Part shown: positions 41,264-50,591 of the stretch, one piece after another
How positions within the stretch are numbered: the first letter of the stretch is position 1
Layout: every line of letters begins with the position of its first letter
Assembly (NCBI RefSeq): GCF_044197065.1
Contig: NZ_JBIQOI010000002.1
Location: 806,001 to 870,000 of the forward strand
Direction of reading: 5' to 3'
Origin: Kluyvera ascorbata_C
Lineage (GTDB): Bacteria; Pseudomonadota; Gammaproteobacteria; Enterobacterales; Enterobacteriaceae
DNA: 64,000 bases
Notes under the pieces: generated by a model
What the model saw: the letters and a program-made list of their open reading frames with translations, nothing else
What the model was told of the DNA's origin: nothing
Database searches by the model: none
Made by a program: the position numbers and the translations under genes

Positions 41264-42175
41264 TTATCCTTTCAGCTTCGGATCAAGCGCATCCCGCAGG
41301 CCGTCACCCAGCAGGTTAAACGCCAGCACCGTGAGGAAAATCGCCAGCGCCGGGAAGACCGCAACGTGTGGCGCAATCACCATATCCGCGCGCGCTTCGT
41401 TGAGCATCGCGCCCCATTCCGGCGTGGGCGGCTGTGCGCCGAGGCCGAGGAACGACAGGCTAGCGGCGGAGATAATCGACACCCCGATGCGCATGGTGAA
41501 ATAGACCACAATGGAGGAGACCGTGCCGGGCAGAATATGCTGGAACAAGATCACCCGGTCGCTGGCGCCGATGCTGCGCGCCGACTCAATAAAGGTCTGC
41601 TGCTTCAACACCAGCGTGTTACCGCGCACCAGACGAGCAAAAGCCGGCACCGAGAAAATCGCCACCGCGATAATCACGTTGGTCATACCGCTGCCCATAA
41701 TCGCCACTACGGCAATCGCCAGCAGAATGCCGGGGAAGGCGAACAGCACGTCGCAGATACGCATGATGATACGATCCCACCAGCCTTCGTAGTAGCCCGC
41801 CAGCAGCCCAAGCACGGTGCCAATCAGCGAGCCAATCAGCACCGCAAACACGCCTGCGGTGAGTGAGATTTGCGCGCCGACCAGTACCCGGCTGAAAATA
41901 TCGCGCCCGAGCGAGTCGACGCCGAACCAGTGGATCAGCGATGGGCCGTCGTTCAGACGGTCGTAGTCGAAGTAGTTTTCCGCATCAAACGGCGCAATCC
42001 ACGGAGCGACCACCGCCACGATAATCAGCAGCAGCACGAAGATACCGGAAGCCATCGCCACCGGCTGCTGGCGAAAACGCCGCCAGAATTCTCGCCACGG
42101 CGTGCGCGGAACGCCCGCCTGCATCACCGGCATGGCGTTAAGTACTGCCTGTCGACGCCAATTGAATAATCGCAC
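41264..42175 (-). CDS. gsiD: Glutathione ABC transporter permease GsiD (GUG start)
   Basis: Inner-membrane permease of the GsiABCD glutathione importer, 303 residues as in E. coli. I place the start at GTG 42175 (VRLFNWRRQAVLNAMP), which aligns with E. coli MRLFNWRRQAVLNAMP and lies one base after the gsiC stop. The dipeptide-permease signature IESARSIGASDRVILFQHILP is present. Last gene of the operon; the BIME follows. Confidence 0.95.
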   Translation of the reverse strand: MRLFNWRRQAVLNAMPVMQAGVPRTPWREFWRRFRQQPVAMASGIFVLLLIIVAVVAPWIAPFDAENYFDYDRLNDGPSLIHWFGVDSLGRDIFSRVLVGAQISLTAGVFAVLIGSLIGTVLGLLAGYYEGWWDRIIMRICDVLFAFPGILLAIAVVAIMGSGMTNVIIAVAIFSVPAFARLVRGNTLVLKQQTFIESARSIGASDRVILFQHILPGTVSSIVVYFTMRIGVSIISAASLSFLGLGAQPPTPEWGAMLNEARADMVIAPHVAVFPALAIFLTVLAFNLLGDGLRDALDPKLKG

Positions 42176-42176
42176 G

Positions 42177-43097
42177 TTATTTATACCTGATAGCCGGGTT
42201 AATGGCGGCGTAGAGCACATCCACCACTAAGTTGATAAGAATAAACTCCAGTGAGAACAGCAGCACCTCGGCCTGAATCACCGGGTAATCGCGCATCTCC
42301 ACCGAATCCACCAGCAGGCGTCCAAGCCCCGGCCAGTTAAAGACTTTTTCCACCACAATCGAGCCGCCAAGCAGGAAGCCAAACTGCAGCCCCATCATCG
42401 TCACCACCGGGATCATGGCATTACGCAGCCCGTGCTTCAGCACCACCACTTTTTCACTCACCCCTTTGGCGCGGGCGGTACGCATATAGTCTTCATTAAG
42501 CACGTCAACAAACGAGGCGCGGGTAAAGCGCGCCATCACCGAGGCCACGGCAGCACCGAGGGTGATTGACGGCAGAATGTAGTGCCGCCAGCTGTCGGCG
42601 CCCACGGTGGGCAGCCAGCCAAGCTCGACGGAGAAAATTTGCATCAGCAGCATCCCCAGCGCAAACGCCGGGAAGGAGATCCCGGTGACCGCCAGCGCCA
42701 TGCCGAGACGATCCGGCCAGCGGTTGCGCCATACGGCGGCGGCAATCCCGGCGGCCATACCAAAAATCACCGCCCACACCATGCTAGCGAGGGTCAGGAA
42801 AAGCGTTGGCAGAAAGCGGCTGGCAATCTCTTCAGATACCGGGCGGCGCGACACCATTGAGGTGCCAAAATCACCCTGTATTGCGTGGGTTATGTAGTGC
42901 CAGAACTGAACGTACAGCGGCTGGTCCAGCCCTAACTGCTGGCGAACCATCGCGATAACCTGCGCGTCCGCTTCCGGCCCGGCAATCAGTCGCGCCGGGT
43001 CGCCGGGAAGCAGATGGACAAATAAAAACACCAGCACCGCCACGATAAACAGCGTCGGGATCAGGCCGAGCAGGCGTTTGATAACATAGTTGAGCAT
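42177..43097 (-). CDS. gsiC: Glutathione ABC transporter permease GsiC
   Basis: 306-residue inner-membrane permease of the OppB/DppB type. It has N-terminal MLNYVIKRLLGLIPTLF, the GDFGTSMVSRRPV periplasmic segment, and the EAA-type loop RTARAKGVSEKVVVLKHGLRN. It lies directly upstream of gsiD with a one-base gap, and 52 bp after gsiB. Confidence 0.97.
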   Translation of the reverse strand: MLNYVIKRLLGLIPTLFIVAVLVFLFVHLLPGDPARLIAGPEADAQVIAMVRQQLGLDQPLYVQFWHYITHAIQGDFGTSMVSRRPVSEEIASRFLPTLFLTLASMVWAVIFGMAAGIAAAVWRNRWPDRLGMALAVTGISFPAFALGMLLMQIFSVELGWLPTVGADSWRHYILPSITLGAAVASVMARFTRASFVDVLNEDYMRTARAKGVSEKVVVLKHGLRNAMIPVVTMMGLQFGFLLGGSIVVEKVFNWPGLGRLLVDSVEMRDYPVIQAEVLLFSLEFILINLVVDVLYAAINPAIRYK

Positions 43098-43149
43098 GAC
43101 TCTCCTTGCCGTAAGCTCCCTGCGCCATCATAACGCAGGGAGACCTCGC

Positions 43150-44688
43150 TTACTTCAAATCCGCATCGTCAAAGCTAAAGCCCGTGTCCGGCATAATATA
43201 GAACCCGGTCAATGACTTGCTGTGCGCCGATACCAGTTTTTCTACCACCAGCGGCACCCACGGCGACTCTTTCCAGATAGTATCCTGGGCCTCTTTATAG
43301 AGCCGCGCTTTTTCTTTCGCATCCGTGGTTTGCAGCGCCGCCGTCAGGTCTTTATCCACCTGCGGGTTGCTGTAGAACGCGGTGTTAAACTGGGTTGGCG
43401 GCCAGTTCGAGGAAGCAAACAGCGGCGATAGCGCCCAGTCGGCTTCGCCCGTCGAGGCGGACCAGCCGGTGTAGAACATTCTCACCCCGCTCTCTTTCTG
43501 CCCTTTCGCTTCCACTTCCGCCGCACGCTGACCGGCATCCATCGCCGTCACCTGCGCCTTAATACCGATTTGCGCTAACTGCTGTTGGGTAAACTGCAGC
43601 ACCTTCTGCGCGGTACTGTGGTTGTGCGACGACCACAGCGTGGTGCTAAAGCCGTTCGGGTAGCCTGCTTCTTTCAGCAGCGCTTTGGCTTTTGCCGGGT
43701 CGTACGGCCACGGCTGATACTGCGTCGAGTAGGCGATAGACGGCGGTACCACGCCTGTTGCCGGGGTGGCATAGCCCGCAAAGGCCACTTTCACCAGCGC
43801 CTGACGGTTAATGGCGTAGTTAATCGCCTCGCGCACCTTCGGGTTATCGAACGGCTTTTGCGTCACGTTCATGCTGATGTAGCGCTGCATGATGGATGGG
43901 CTCGCCACCAGCTCAAGCTGGCTGTTTTTAGCCAGCAGCGCCGCCTGCTCGTAAGGAATGGGGAAGGCAAACTGCGCTTCGCCGGTTTGCAGCATCGCCG
44001 CGCGGGTGTTGTTGTCGACCACCGGACGCCAGGTAATGGAATCCAGCTTCGGCAGCCCTTGCTGCCAGTAGCCGGCAAATTTACTGACCTTCACGAAATC
44101 GGTCTGATTCCAGGTGTCGAGCTTATACGGCCCGGTCCCCACCGGATGGAAGCCAATCTCGTTGCCGTATTTCTTCAGCGCCGCAGGCGAAATCATCGCC
44201 GTCGCCGGGTGGGCGAGAATATTGATAAACGCCGAGAACGGCTGCTTTAAGGTCACCTTCACCGTATGGTCATCAACGACCTCGGTTTTATCGATATTTT
44301 TGTACAGGTTATAGCGCTTGAGGTGGCTATCCGGGTTGCTGGCGCGATCGAGGTTAATCTTCACCGCTTCGGCGTTAAAATCGGTGCCATCCTGGAATTT
44401 CACCCCCTGACGCAGCTTAAGCGTGTAGACCTTGCCGTCGTCAGAAACGGTATAGCTCTCAGCCAGTACGTTTTGCAGCTTCATCTCTTTATCGAGGCCA
44501 AACAGCCCCTGATAGAACGATTTCGCCACCGCCTGCGACAGCGTGTCGTTGGCGTCATACGGATCAAGCGTGGTGAAGTTGGAGCCTACCGCCACGACCA
44601 CATCTTTTGCCGCGAACGCGGGAGAAGCCGCCAGCGCGGAAGCCACGCCCAGTGCGACCAGCCATTTACGTGAAACGCGTTGTGTCAT
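43150..44688 (-). CDS. gsiB: Glutathione-binding periplasmic protein GsiB
   Basis: Periplasmic receptor for glutathione, 512 residues, solute-binding family 5. The signal peptide ends near ASPAFAAKD. The family pattern includes AESYTVSDDGKVYTLKLRQGVKFQDG. A GGGGA ribosome site precedes the ATG. Third gene of iaaA-gsiABCD. Confidence 0.97.
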   Translation of the reverse strand: MTQRVSRKWLVALGVASALAASPAFAAKDVVVAVGSNFTTLDPYDANDTLSQAVAKSFYQGLFGLDKEMKLQNVLAESYTVSDDGKVYTLKLRQGVKFQDGTDFNAEAVKINLDRASNPDSHLKRYNLYKNIDKTEVVDDHTVKVTLKQPFSAFINILAHPATAMISPAALKKYGNEIGFHPVGTGPYKLDTWNQTDFVKVSKFAGYWQQGLPKLDSITWRPVVDNNTRAAMLQTGEAQFAFPIPYEQAALLAKNSQLELVASPSIMQRYISMNVTQKPFDNPKVREAINYAINRQALVKVAFAGYATPATGVVPPSIAYSTQYQPWPYDPAKAKALLKEAGYPNGFSTTLWSSHNHSTAQKVLQFTQQQLAQIGIKAQVTAMDAGQRAAEVEAKGQKESGVRMFYTGWSASTGEADWALSPLFASSNWPPTQFNTAFYSNPQVDKDLTAALQTTDAKEKARLYKEAQDTIWKESPWVPLVVEKLVSAHSKSLTGFYIMPDTGFSFDDADLK

Positions 44689-44711
44689 GTTGTCCCCTGC
44701 CTATGGTTTTA

Positions 44712-46571
44712 TTATCGATTTATTAGCGCACTGCTTGCCGGTTCACGGGCCACATAGTGCCCCGGTGCAACCTGCTGCAAATGAATGGGTTCGACTTCTT
44801 CACCCCGTTTATAGATATTGCCCGGCAGTTCGTCCGACAGCAGCACGCGCTGCGGCCGCCGATGCGCCGGGTCCGCCACCGGAACGGCGGAGAGCAGCTT
44901 GCGCGTGTACGGATGCTGCGGGTTTTCAAACACCGCGCGGCGCGGGCCAATTTCCACGATGCGCCCGCGATACATCACCGCCACACGGTGGCTGATGCGC
45001 TCCACCACCGCCATATCATGCGAAATAAACAGAAACGCGATGCCCATCTCCCGCTGCAATGAGAGCAACAGGTTGATGATTTGCGCGCGAATCGAGACGT
45101 CCAGCGCCGAGACCGACTCATCGGCGATCACCACCTTCGGGTTCAGCGCCAGCGCACGCGCGATGCAGATACGCTGCCGCTGGCCGCCGGAAAACTCGTG
45201 CGGGTAGCGCCACGCGTGCTCAGGTTGCAGGCCCACGCGCTGCAATAGCCACTCCACTCGCTGCTGTAGCGCCTCGCCTTTCAACGCGCCGTGAATGCGC
45301 AGCGGCTCCATAATCGAGAAGCCCACGGTGTGGCGTGGGTCGAGCGAGGCGTACGGGTCCTGGAAGATAAACTGAATATCACGGCGCAGCGGCTGAAGCT
45401 GATGAGCTGAGAGCGTATCAATGCGCTCGCCGTTAAAGGTAATGGTGCCGCTTTGCGACTCGACCAGCCGCAGCAGTGCCCGCCCGGTAGTCGACTTACC
45501 GCAGCCGGACTCGCCTACCAGTGCCAGCGTCTCCCCCGGCCATAAATCAAAGCTGACGTTCTCTACCGCGTGCACTTCACGGGTGATGCGGTTCAGAATG
45601 CCGCCGCGCAGCGGAAAACGCGCCACCAGGTTGCGCACCTTGAGGATTGGCTTACCCTCAACAACGGTGTCTTGCTGCTGCGGTTCACTTTCCGGTGTAG
45701 TGAAATCCGGGAAGCTTTTAGGATAGTCGCTGCCGCGCATTGCGCCGAGACGCGGGACGGCAGCCAGCAAACGGCGCGTGTACGGGTGCTGCGGCGCGGT
45801 AAAGATCTCGTCCACCAGCCCGCTTTCAACCACTTCACCCTGATGCATCACCAGTACCCGGTCGGCAATTTCCGCCACCACGCCCATATCGTGAGTGATG
45901 AAAATCACCCCCATCGACATCTCTTTTTGCAGCACGTCGATAAGTTGCAGGATCTGCGCCTGAATGGTCACGTCCAGCGCGGTGGTCGGCTCGTCAGCAA
46001 TCAGTACCGCCGGGCGACACGACAGCGCCATCGCAATCATCACTCGCTGGCGCATCCCGCCGGAAAGCTGATGCGGGTAGCGCGACAGCATGGACTGGGC
46101 TTCCGGAATCCGCACCTTATCGAGCATTTTCTTCGCCTCGGCCAGCGCCTCTTCGCGCCCAAGCCCCTGATGCAGGCGAATCGACTCGGCTATCTGTTCG
46201 CCGATGGTGAACACCGGGTTCAGCGAGGTCATCGGCTCCTGGAAAATCATGGCGATGTCGGCACCGCGCACGCTGCGCATTTGCGCCGACGTCTGCTCCT
46301 GAAGATCAATCACTTCCCGATTGCGGCGGCGCAGCAGCAGGCTATCAATGCTTACCTGGCTGCCGGACTGCTCCAGCAGGCGCATTAATGAGAGCGCCGT
46401 GACCGATTTTCCCGAGCCGGATTCCCCGACAATCGCCAGCGTTTCGCCGCGATTAAGATGAAATGAGAGCTGATGCACGGCGCGCACGGGCTGCCCGTCC
46501 TGACGAAAGGTCACGTTCAGGTTATCAACGCTCAGCACCTGCGCGTTATCAAGCTCAGCGGAATGCGGCAC
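44712..46571 (-). CDS. gsiA: Glutathione ABC transporter ATP-binding protein GsiA (GUG start)
   Basis: 619-residue double ATPase driving the Gsi importer. The first cassette has GESGSGKSVTA, LSGGMRQRVMIAMAL and VLIADEPTTALD. The second has GESGCGKSTTGR, FSGGQRQRICIARAL and VVIADESVSALD, where Ser replaces the more usual Pro or Ala after DE. Both end with the oligopeptide-type HPYTR extension. The start is GTG behind GGAGTCACC, 12 bp after iaaA. Confidence 0.96.
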   Translation of the reverse strand: MPHSAELDNAQVLSVDNLNVTFRQDGQPVRAVHQLSFHLNRGETLAIVGESGSGKSVTALSLMRLLEQSGSQVSIDSLLLRRRNREVIDLQEQTSAQMRSVRGADIAMIFQEPMTSLNPVFTIGEQIAESIRLHQGLGREEALAEAKKMLDKVRIPEAQSMLSRYPHQLSGGMRQRVMIAMALSCRPAVLIADEPTTALDVTIQAQILQLIDVLQKEMSMGVIFITHDMGVVAEIADRVLVMHQGEVVESGLVDEIFTAPQHPYTRRLLAAVPRLGAMRGSDYPKSFPDFTTPESEPQQQDTVVEGKPILKVRNLVARFPLRGGILNRITREVHAVENVSFDLWPGETLALVGESGCGKSTTGRALLRLVESQSGTITFNGERIDTLSAHQLQPLRRDIQFIFQDPYASLDPRHTVGFSIMEPLRIHGALKGEALQQRVEWLLQRVGLQPEHAWRYPHEFSGGQRQRICIARALALNPKVVIADESVSALDVSIRAQIINLLLSLQREMGIAFLFISHDMAVVERISHRVAVMYRGRIVEIGPRRAVFENPQHPYTRKLLSAVPVADPAHRRPQRVLLSDELPGNIYKRGEEVEPIHLQQVAPGHYVAREPASSALINR

Positions 46572-46582
46572 GGTGACTCCTT

Positions 46583-47524
46583 CTATTCCTTATAGATACC
46601 AATCGTCGGCGTATCGCCGGCATAAGCCCAGGCGCGGTACATGCCCTCGCTGTTAAACGGCAGCACCACATTGCCTTCGCGGTCGATGGCGATGAGGCCA
46701 CCGCTACCGCCAAGCGCGGGCAGTTTTTCCATCACCACGCGCTCGCAGGCCTCATAAAGACTCAGGTTGCCGTACTCCATCAACGCGGCAATATCGTACG
46801 CCGCGAGCGTACGGATAAAAACTTCGCCCGTGCCGGTGCAAGAGACCGCCACGCTGGCATTGTTGGCATAACAGCCAGCGCCCACCAGCGGGGTATCGCC
46901 TACCCGGCCCGGCAGTTTATTGGTCATCCCGCCGGTCGAGGTGGCCGCCGCCAGGTTGCCGTTGAGATCCAGGGCTACCGCGCCAACTGTGCCCATCTTT
47001 TGCTGTTCATCCAGCGGCGCGGCATCGTGGTCGAGAATAAAATCGCCGTTGCTGCGCGCCACCAGTAGCTGCTGGAAGCGCTCGTCGGTGGAGAACAGTG
47101 AGTTATTCACCAGCTCCATACCCTGCGACTGCGCAAAGGCTTCCGCCCCCTCGCCAATCAGCATCACGTGCGGACTGTTTTCCAGCACGCTTCTGGCTGC
47201 CAGCACCGGGTTGCGCAGATGTTTTACCCCGGCAACGGCGCCCGCCTGCAGCGAGTAACCGTCCATCACGCAGGCGTCCAGCTCATGCGTTTCGTCTGAG
47301 GTAAACACCGCGCCAATCCCGGCGTTAAACAGCGGACACTCTTCAAGCTGACGTACCGCTTCGGTGACCGCATCCAGCGCGCTCGCGCCAGATTCGAGCA
47401 TTTTTTGTACGCTTTCCACGATATCGGAAAGCGCCGTGACGTAATGTTGTTCTTTTTCTGCCGATAGCTGGCTGCGGCTAATTGCGCCTGCGCCACCGTG
47501 TATTGCAATCACTGCCTTGCCCAT
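46583..47524 (-). CDS. iaaA: Isoaspartyl peptidase / L-asparaginase IaaA
   Basis: Ntn-hydrolase that self-cleaves into two subunits and hydrolyses beta-aspartyl dipeptides. It has 313 residues. The cleavage nucleophile is Thr179 in QQKMGTVGAVALD, as in E. coli IaaA. GIGAVFTSDETHELDA and the GRVGDTPLVGAG substrate loop are conserved. It is the first gene before gsiABCD, an arrangement shared with E. coli that links isopeptide breakdown with peptide-like import. Divergent from moeA. Confidence 0.96.
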   Translation of the reverse strand: MGKAVIAIHGGAGAISRSQLSAEKEQHYVTALSDIVESVQKMLESGASALDAVTEAVRQLEECPLFNAGIGAVFTSDETHELDACVMDGYSLQAGAVAGVKHLRNPVLAARSVLENSPHVMLIGEGAEAFAQSQGMELVNNSLFSTDERFQQLLVARSNGDFILDHDAAPLDEQQKMGTVGAVALDLNGNLAAATSTGGMTNKLPGRVGDTPLVGAGCYANNASVAVSCTGTGEVFIRTLAAYDIAALMEYGNLSLYEACERVVMEKLPALGGSGGLIAIDREGNVVLPFNSEGMYRAWAYAGDTPTIGIYKE

Positions 47525-47578
47525 TGAGCGATCCCTTACCTCATTTTCTTTATAAATATCATTATAGTGTCTCTGTTC

Positions 47579-47599
47579 CTATATCAATTTTGAATATAG
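47579..47599. promoter_or_regulatory. Imperfect palindrome in the iaaA-moeA divergent promoter
   Basis: CTATAT-N9-ATATAG (47579-47599), AT-rich, in the 178-bp space between iaaA and moeA. It could be an operator or overlapping -10 elements; the binding protein is unknown. Confidence 0.35.
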
Positions 47600-47702
47600 A
47601 AATAGCGTCCCGCGTCGTGAGGTACACCACAGGTGGCATACTGTCGATAAGGCTTTTCTGCCATAATGTGCGCATTCGAACGTTTCCCGCAGGAGTTTAC
47701 CC

Positions 47703-48938
47703 ATGGATTTTACCGCCGGACTGATACCGCTTGATACCGCGCTGAGCCAAATGCTTAACCAGATTACCCCGCTGAATGAAAGCGAGTCGGTACCGCTGCT
47801 GAAGGCTTTTGGTCGCATTACCGCGAGCGATATCGTCTCCCCGTTGGACGTACCGGGTTTTGATAACTCGGCGATGGATGGCTACGCGGTACGTCTCGCT
47901 GACCTCGCGGCACAGGCACCGCTTGCGGTGGCAGGTAAAGCCTTTGCCGGACAACCCTTCCACGGAGAGTGGCCTGCCGGTACCTGTATTCGCATTATGA
48001 CCGGCGCGCCGGTACCCGCGGGTTGCGATGCGGTGGTGATGCAGGAAGAAACCGAGCAAACCGACGACGGCATTCGTTTTACCGCCAAAGTGAAAGCCAA
48101 CCAGAACATTCGCCGTCGCGGTGAAGACATCGCCAACGGTGCGGTGGTGTTCCCGGCCGGAACCCGTTTAACCGTCGCCGAACTGCCGGTGCTGGCGTCG
48201 CTCGGCATTGCCGAGGTGGACGTGGTGCGTAAAATTCGCGTCGCGCTGTTCTCCACCGGTGATGAGCTGCAGCTGCCGGGCCAGCCGCTGGGCGACGGGC
48301 AAATCTATGACACCAACCGTCTGGCGGTGCATTTGATGCTGGAACAGTTGGGCTGCGAGGTGATTAACCTTGGCATCATTCGCGACGATCCTGAACAACT
48401 TCGCCAGACCTTTATCCAGGCGGACGAGCAGGCCGACGTGGTGATAAGCTCCGGCGGCGTTTCCGTTGGTGAAGCCGACTACACCAAAACCATCCTCGAT
48501 GAGCTGGGTGAAATCAGCTTCTGGAAGCTCGCCATCAAGCCGGGCAAACCGTTCGCCTTTGGGAAGCTCAACCACAGCTGGTTCTGCGGTCTGCCGGGCA
48601 ACCCGGTCTCCGCCGCCCTGACCTTCTATCAACTGGTGCAGCCGCTGCTGGCCAAGCTCAGCGCCGGTAGCGTGGCAACGCAAGCGCCACGTCTGCGCGT
48701 ACGTACCACCGACCGGCTGAAAAAATCGCCGGGCCGCCTCGACTTCCAGCGCGGTCTGCTGGCCCGTAATGAAAACGGCGAGCTGACCGTTTCTACCACC
48801 GGTCATCAGGGTTCCCATATCTTCAGTTCATTCAGCCAGGGCAACTGCTTTATCGTACTGGAGCGCGAGCGCGGTCACGTTGAGCCGGGCGAATGGGTAG
48901 AGGTAGAGCCGTTTAACCATCTGCTGGGAGGCCTGTAA
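47703..48938 (+). CDS. moeA: Molybdopterin molybdenumtransferase MoeA
   Basis: Inserts molybdate into adenylylated molybdopterin to make molybdenum cofactor. It has 411 residues, as in E. coli. VPGFDNSAMDGYAVR is the active-cleft signature, RIMTGAPVPAG follows, SSGGVSVGEADYTK is the MoCF motif, and LPGNPVSAALTF lies nearby. A CAGGAG ribosome site precedes the ATG. It overlaps moeB by one base. Confidence 0.97.
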   Translation: MDFTAGLIPLDTALSQMLNQITPLNESESVPLLKAFGRITASDIVSPLDVPGFDNSAMDGYAVRLADLAAQAPLAVAGKAFAGQPFHGEWPAGTCIRIMTGAPVPAGCDAVVMQEETEQTDDGIRFTAKVKANQNIRRRGEDIANGAVVFPAGTRLTVAELPVLASLGIAEVDVVRKIRVALFSTGDELQLPGQPLGDGQIYDTNRLAVHLMLEQLGCEVINLGIIRDDPEQLRQTFIQADEQADVVISSGGVSVGEADYTKTILDELGEISFWKLAIKPGKPFAFGKLNHSWFCGLPGNPVSAALTFYQLVQPLLAKLSAGSVATQAPRLRVRTTDRLKKSPGRLDFQRGLLARNENGELTVSTTGHQGSHIFSSFSQGNCFIVLERERGHVEPGEWVEVEPFNHLLGGL

Positions 48939-49699
48939 TGGCAGCGGAGCTTAGCGACGCGGAGATGCTGCGCTATAACCGGCAAATCATTCTGCGCGAC
49001 TTCGATTTTGACGGGCAGGAGCGGCTGAAAGCGGCCCGCGTGCTGGTCGTCGGCCTCGGGGGGCTGGGCTGCGCAGCGGCGCAGTACCTCGCTGCCGCAG
49101 GCGTGGGTGAACTAACGCTGCTCGATTTCGATACCGTTTCGCTCTCCAACCTACAGCGCCAGACGCTGCACAGCGATGCCACCATCGGTCAGCCGAAGGT
49201 GGACTCCGCGCGCGAGGCGCTGGCGCGCATTAATCCGCACGTTAAGCTGAATACGCTGAATGCGATGCTGGAAGACGCGGCGCTGTGGGCGCAGATTGCC
49301 GAACACGATCTGGTGCTCGACTGCACCGATAACGTGTCCATTCGCAATCAGCTCAACGCGGGCTGTTTCCAGCACAAAATCCCGCTGGTGTCCGGGGCGG
49401 CGATTCGTATGGAAGGTCAGATCAGCGTCTTTACGTATCAGGAGGGCGAGCCGTGCTACCGCTGCCTGAGCCGTCTGTTCGGCGAGAACGCGTTAACCTG
49501 TGTGGAAGCTGGCGTGATGTCGCCGTTGGTTGGCGTGATTGGCGCAATGCAGGCAATGGAAGCGATTAAAGTACTGACCCATTACGGGGTGCCTGCGGCA
49601 GGGAAAATTGTGATGTATGACGCGATGCGCTGCCAGTTCAGAGAGATGAAGCTGATGCGTAGCCCGACGTGTGAGGTGTGTGGGCAGACTTTGGCGTAA
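48938..49699 (+). CDS. moeB: Molybdopterin-synthase adenylyltransferase MoeB
   Basis: E1-like enzyme that adenylates the C terminus of MoaD. It has 253 residues. The ATP loop is GLGGLGCAAAQYL, and TDNVSIRNQLN carries the catalytic Asp of the adenylation site. The structural zinc site is CYRC in the middle and CEVC near the C terminus. Start overlaps the moeA stop (TAATG). Confidence 0.97.
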   Translation: MAAELSDAEMLRYNRQIILRDFDFDGQERLKAARVLVVGLGGLGCAAAQYLAAAGVGELTLLDFDTVSLSNLQRQTLHSDATIGQPKVDSAREALARINPHVKLNTLNAMLEDAALWAQIAEHDLVLDCTDNVSIRNQLNAGCFQHKIPLVSGAAIRMEGQISVFTYQEGEPCYRCLSRLFGENALTCVEAGVMSPLVGVIGAMQAMEAIKVLTHYGVPAAGKIVMYDAMRCQFREMKLMRSPTCEVCGQTLA

Positions 49700-49701
49700 C
49701 G

Positions 49702-49792
49702 CCCCTCACCCTAACCCTCTCCCCAATGGGGAGAGGGAACCGATCGGCGAACCCATCGTAGCCCGGCCGAGCGTATGCGACGCCGCGGATAG
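49702..49792. repeat. Dispersed CCCTCACCCTAACCC-type repeat plus REP-like element
   Basis: CCCCTCACCCTAACC, then a perfect CCCTCTCCCC / GGGGAGAGGG stem (49715-49737) and GAACCGATCGGC, followed by a GTAGCCCGGCCGAGCG REP-like unit (about 49758-49792). The first part recurs almost identically at 53946-53992. It lies between convergent moeB and fsaA and may act as a terminator. Confidence 0.75.
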
Positions 49793-49795
49793 GCG

Positions 49796-50458
49796 TTACA
49801 GCGACGTACGTCCAAACGCCGTCTGCCAGTCCTGCTCAAATTTCGCCACCGCCGCATCGACCGCCGGATAGCTAATCAACTGCTGCGCCACATCAAGCGG
49901 CAGCGTGATCGACTGGCAGCCTGCCAACAAGCAGTCCAGCGCCTGGCGTGGCGTTTTAAAGCTCGCAGCCAGCACTTTTGACTGCGGCGCGTGCAGAGTC
50001 AGCAGGTCCTGCAATTCACACACTGTCTGAATACCGTTGCCGCCCTGGGCATCCACGCGGTTGACGTAAGGCGCGACATACTCAGCCCCCGCCAGCGCCG
50101 ACAGCAGCCCCTGCGCTGCACCGTACACGGCGGTACCGAGTGTTGGAATGCCTTCCGCTTTCAGCAGCTTAATCGCCGCCAGGCCTTCCGCCGTCACCGG
50201 CACTTTTACGACCAGATCCGGAATAATCGCCCGCAGCTTCAGTGCGTCCGCCACCATGCCATCCGCCGTGGTCGCCATCACCTGAGCAAACAGACGGCCT
50301 TTACCGCCCATGGCATCCAGCAGTTCCGGCAGCAGCGCGTCCAGCGGCGTTTTACCTGCCGCCACGATGCTTGGGTTTGTGGTCACGCCCGCCAGCGGGA
50401 AAACGCGTGCCAGCTTCTTCACTGCGGCGACGTCGGAGGTGTCGAGATAGAGTTCCAT
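49796..50458 (-). CDS. fsaA: Fructose-6-phosphate aldolase FsaA
   Basis: Class I aldolase of the transaldolase family, cleaving fructose 6-phosphate or condensing dihydroxyacetone-type donors with aldehydes. It has 220 residues, as in E. coli. The Schiff-base lysine is in DLVVKVPVTAEGL (Lys85), and ATTNP-like GVTTNPSIVAAG is at the N terminus. Divergent from ybiY, with the tandem CTTTC-GAAAG elements between them, so it may share their control. Confidence 0.96.
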   Translation of the reverse strand: MELYLDTSDVAAVKKLARVFPLAGVTTNPSIVAAGKTPLDALLPELLDAMGGKGRLFAQVMATTADGMVADALKLRAIIPDLVVKVPVTAEGLAAIKLLKAEGIPTLGTAVYGAAQGLLSALAGAEYVAPYVNRVDAQGGNGIQTVCELQDLLTLHAPQSKVLAASFKTPRQALDCLLAGCQSITLPLDVAQQLISYPAVDAAVAKFEQDWQTAFGRTSL

Positions 50459-50542
50459 GATGTGTCCTTAAACCGTGATATTGAGCATGGAATAACATTA
50501 CCACAGCAAAACCTCTTCTTAAGTTGACCCATATCAAGATAG

Positions 50543-50580
50543 CTTTCATTCGAAAGTATTTTAATCTTTATACGAAAGAT
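50543..50580. promoter_or_regulatory. Tandem operator-like elements before ybiY
   Basis: CTTTCATTCGAAAG (50543-50556) and a degenerate ATCTTT-N5-AAAGAT copy (50564-50580) lie about 22 bp apart, two helical turns, within the fsaA-ybiY gap. The first is the exact reverse complement of the element before ybiU. Confidence 0.6.
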
Positions 50581-50591
50581 GAGGGCAGCAT

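Noticed and set aside
45570..46388. 272-codon plus-strand frame opposite gsiA
   Set aside because: His/Arg/Gln-rich antisense shadow of the ATPase gene.
47579..47599. Considered an FNR site in the iaaA-moeA gap
   Set aside because: The order is ATCAA...TTGAA rather than TTGAT-N4-ATCAA, so it does not fit; kept only as an unassigned palindrome.
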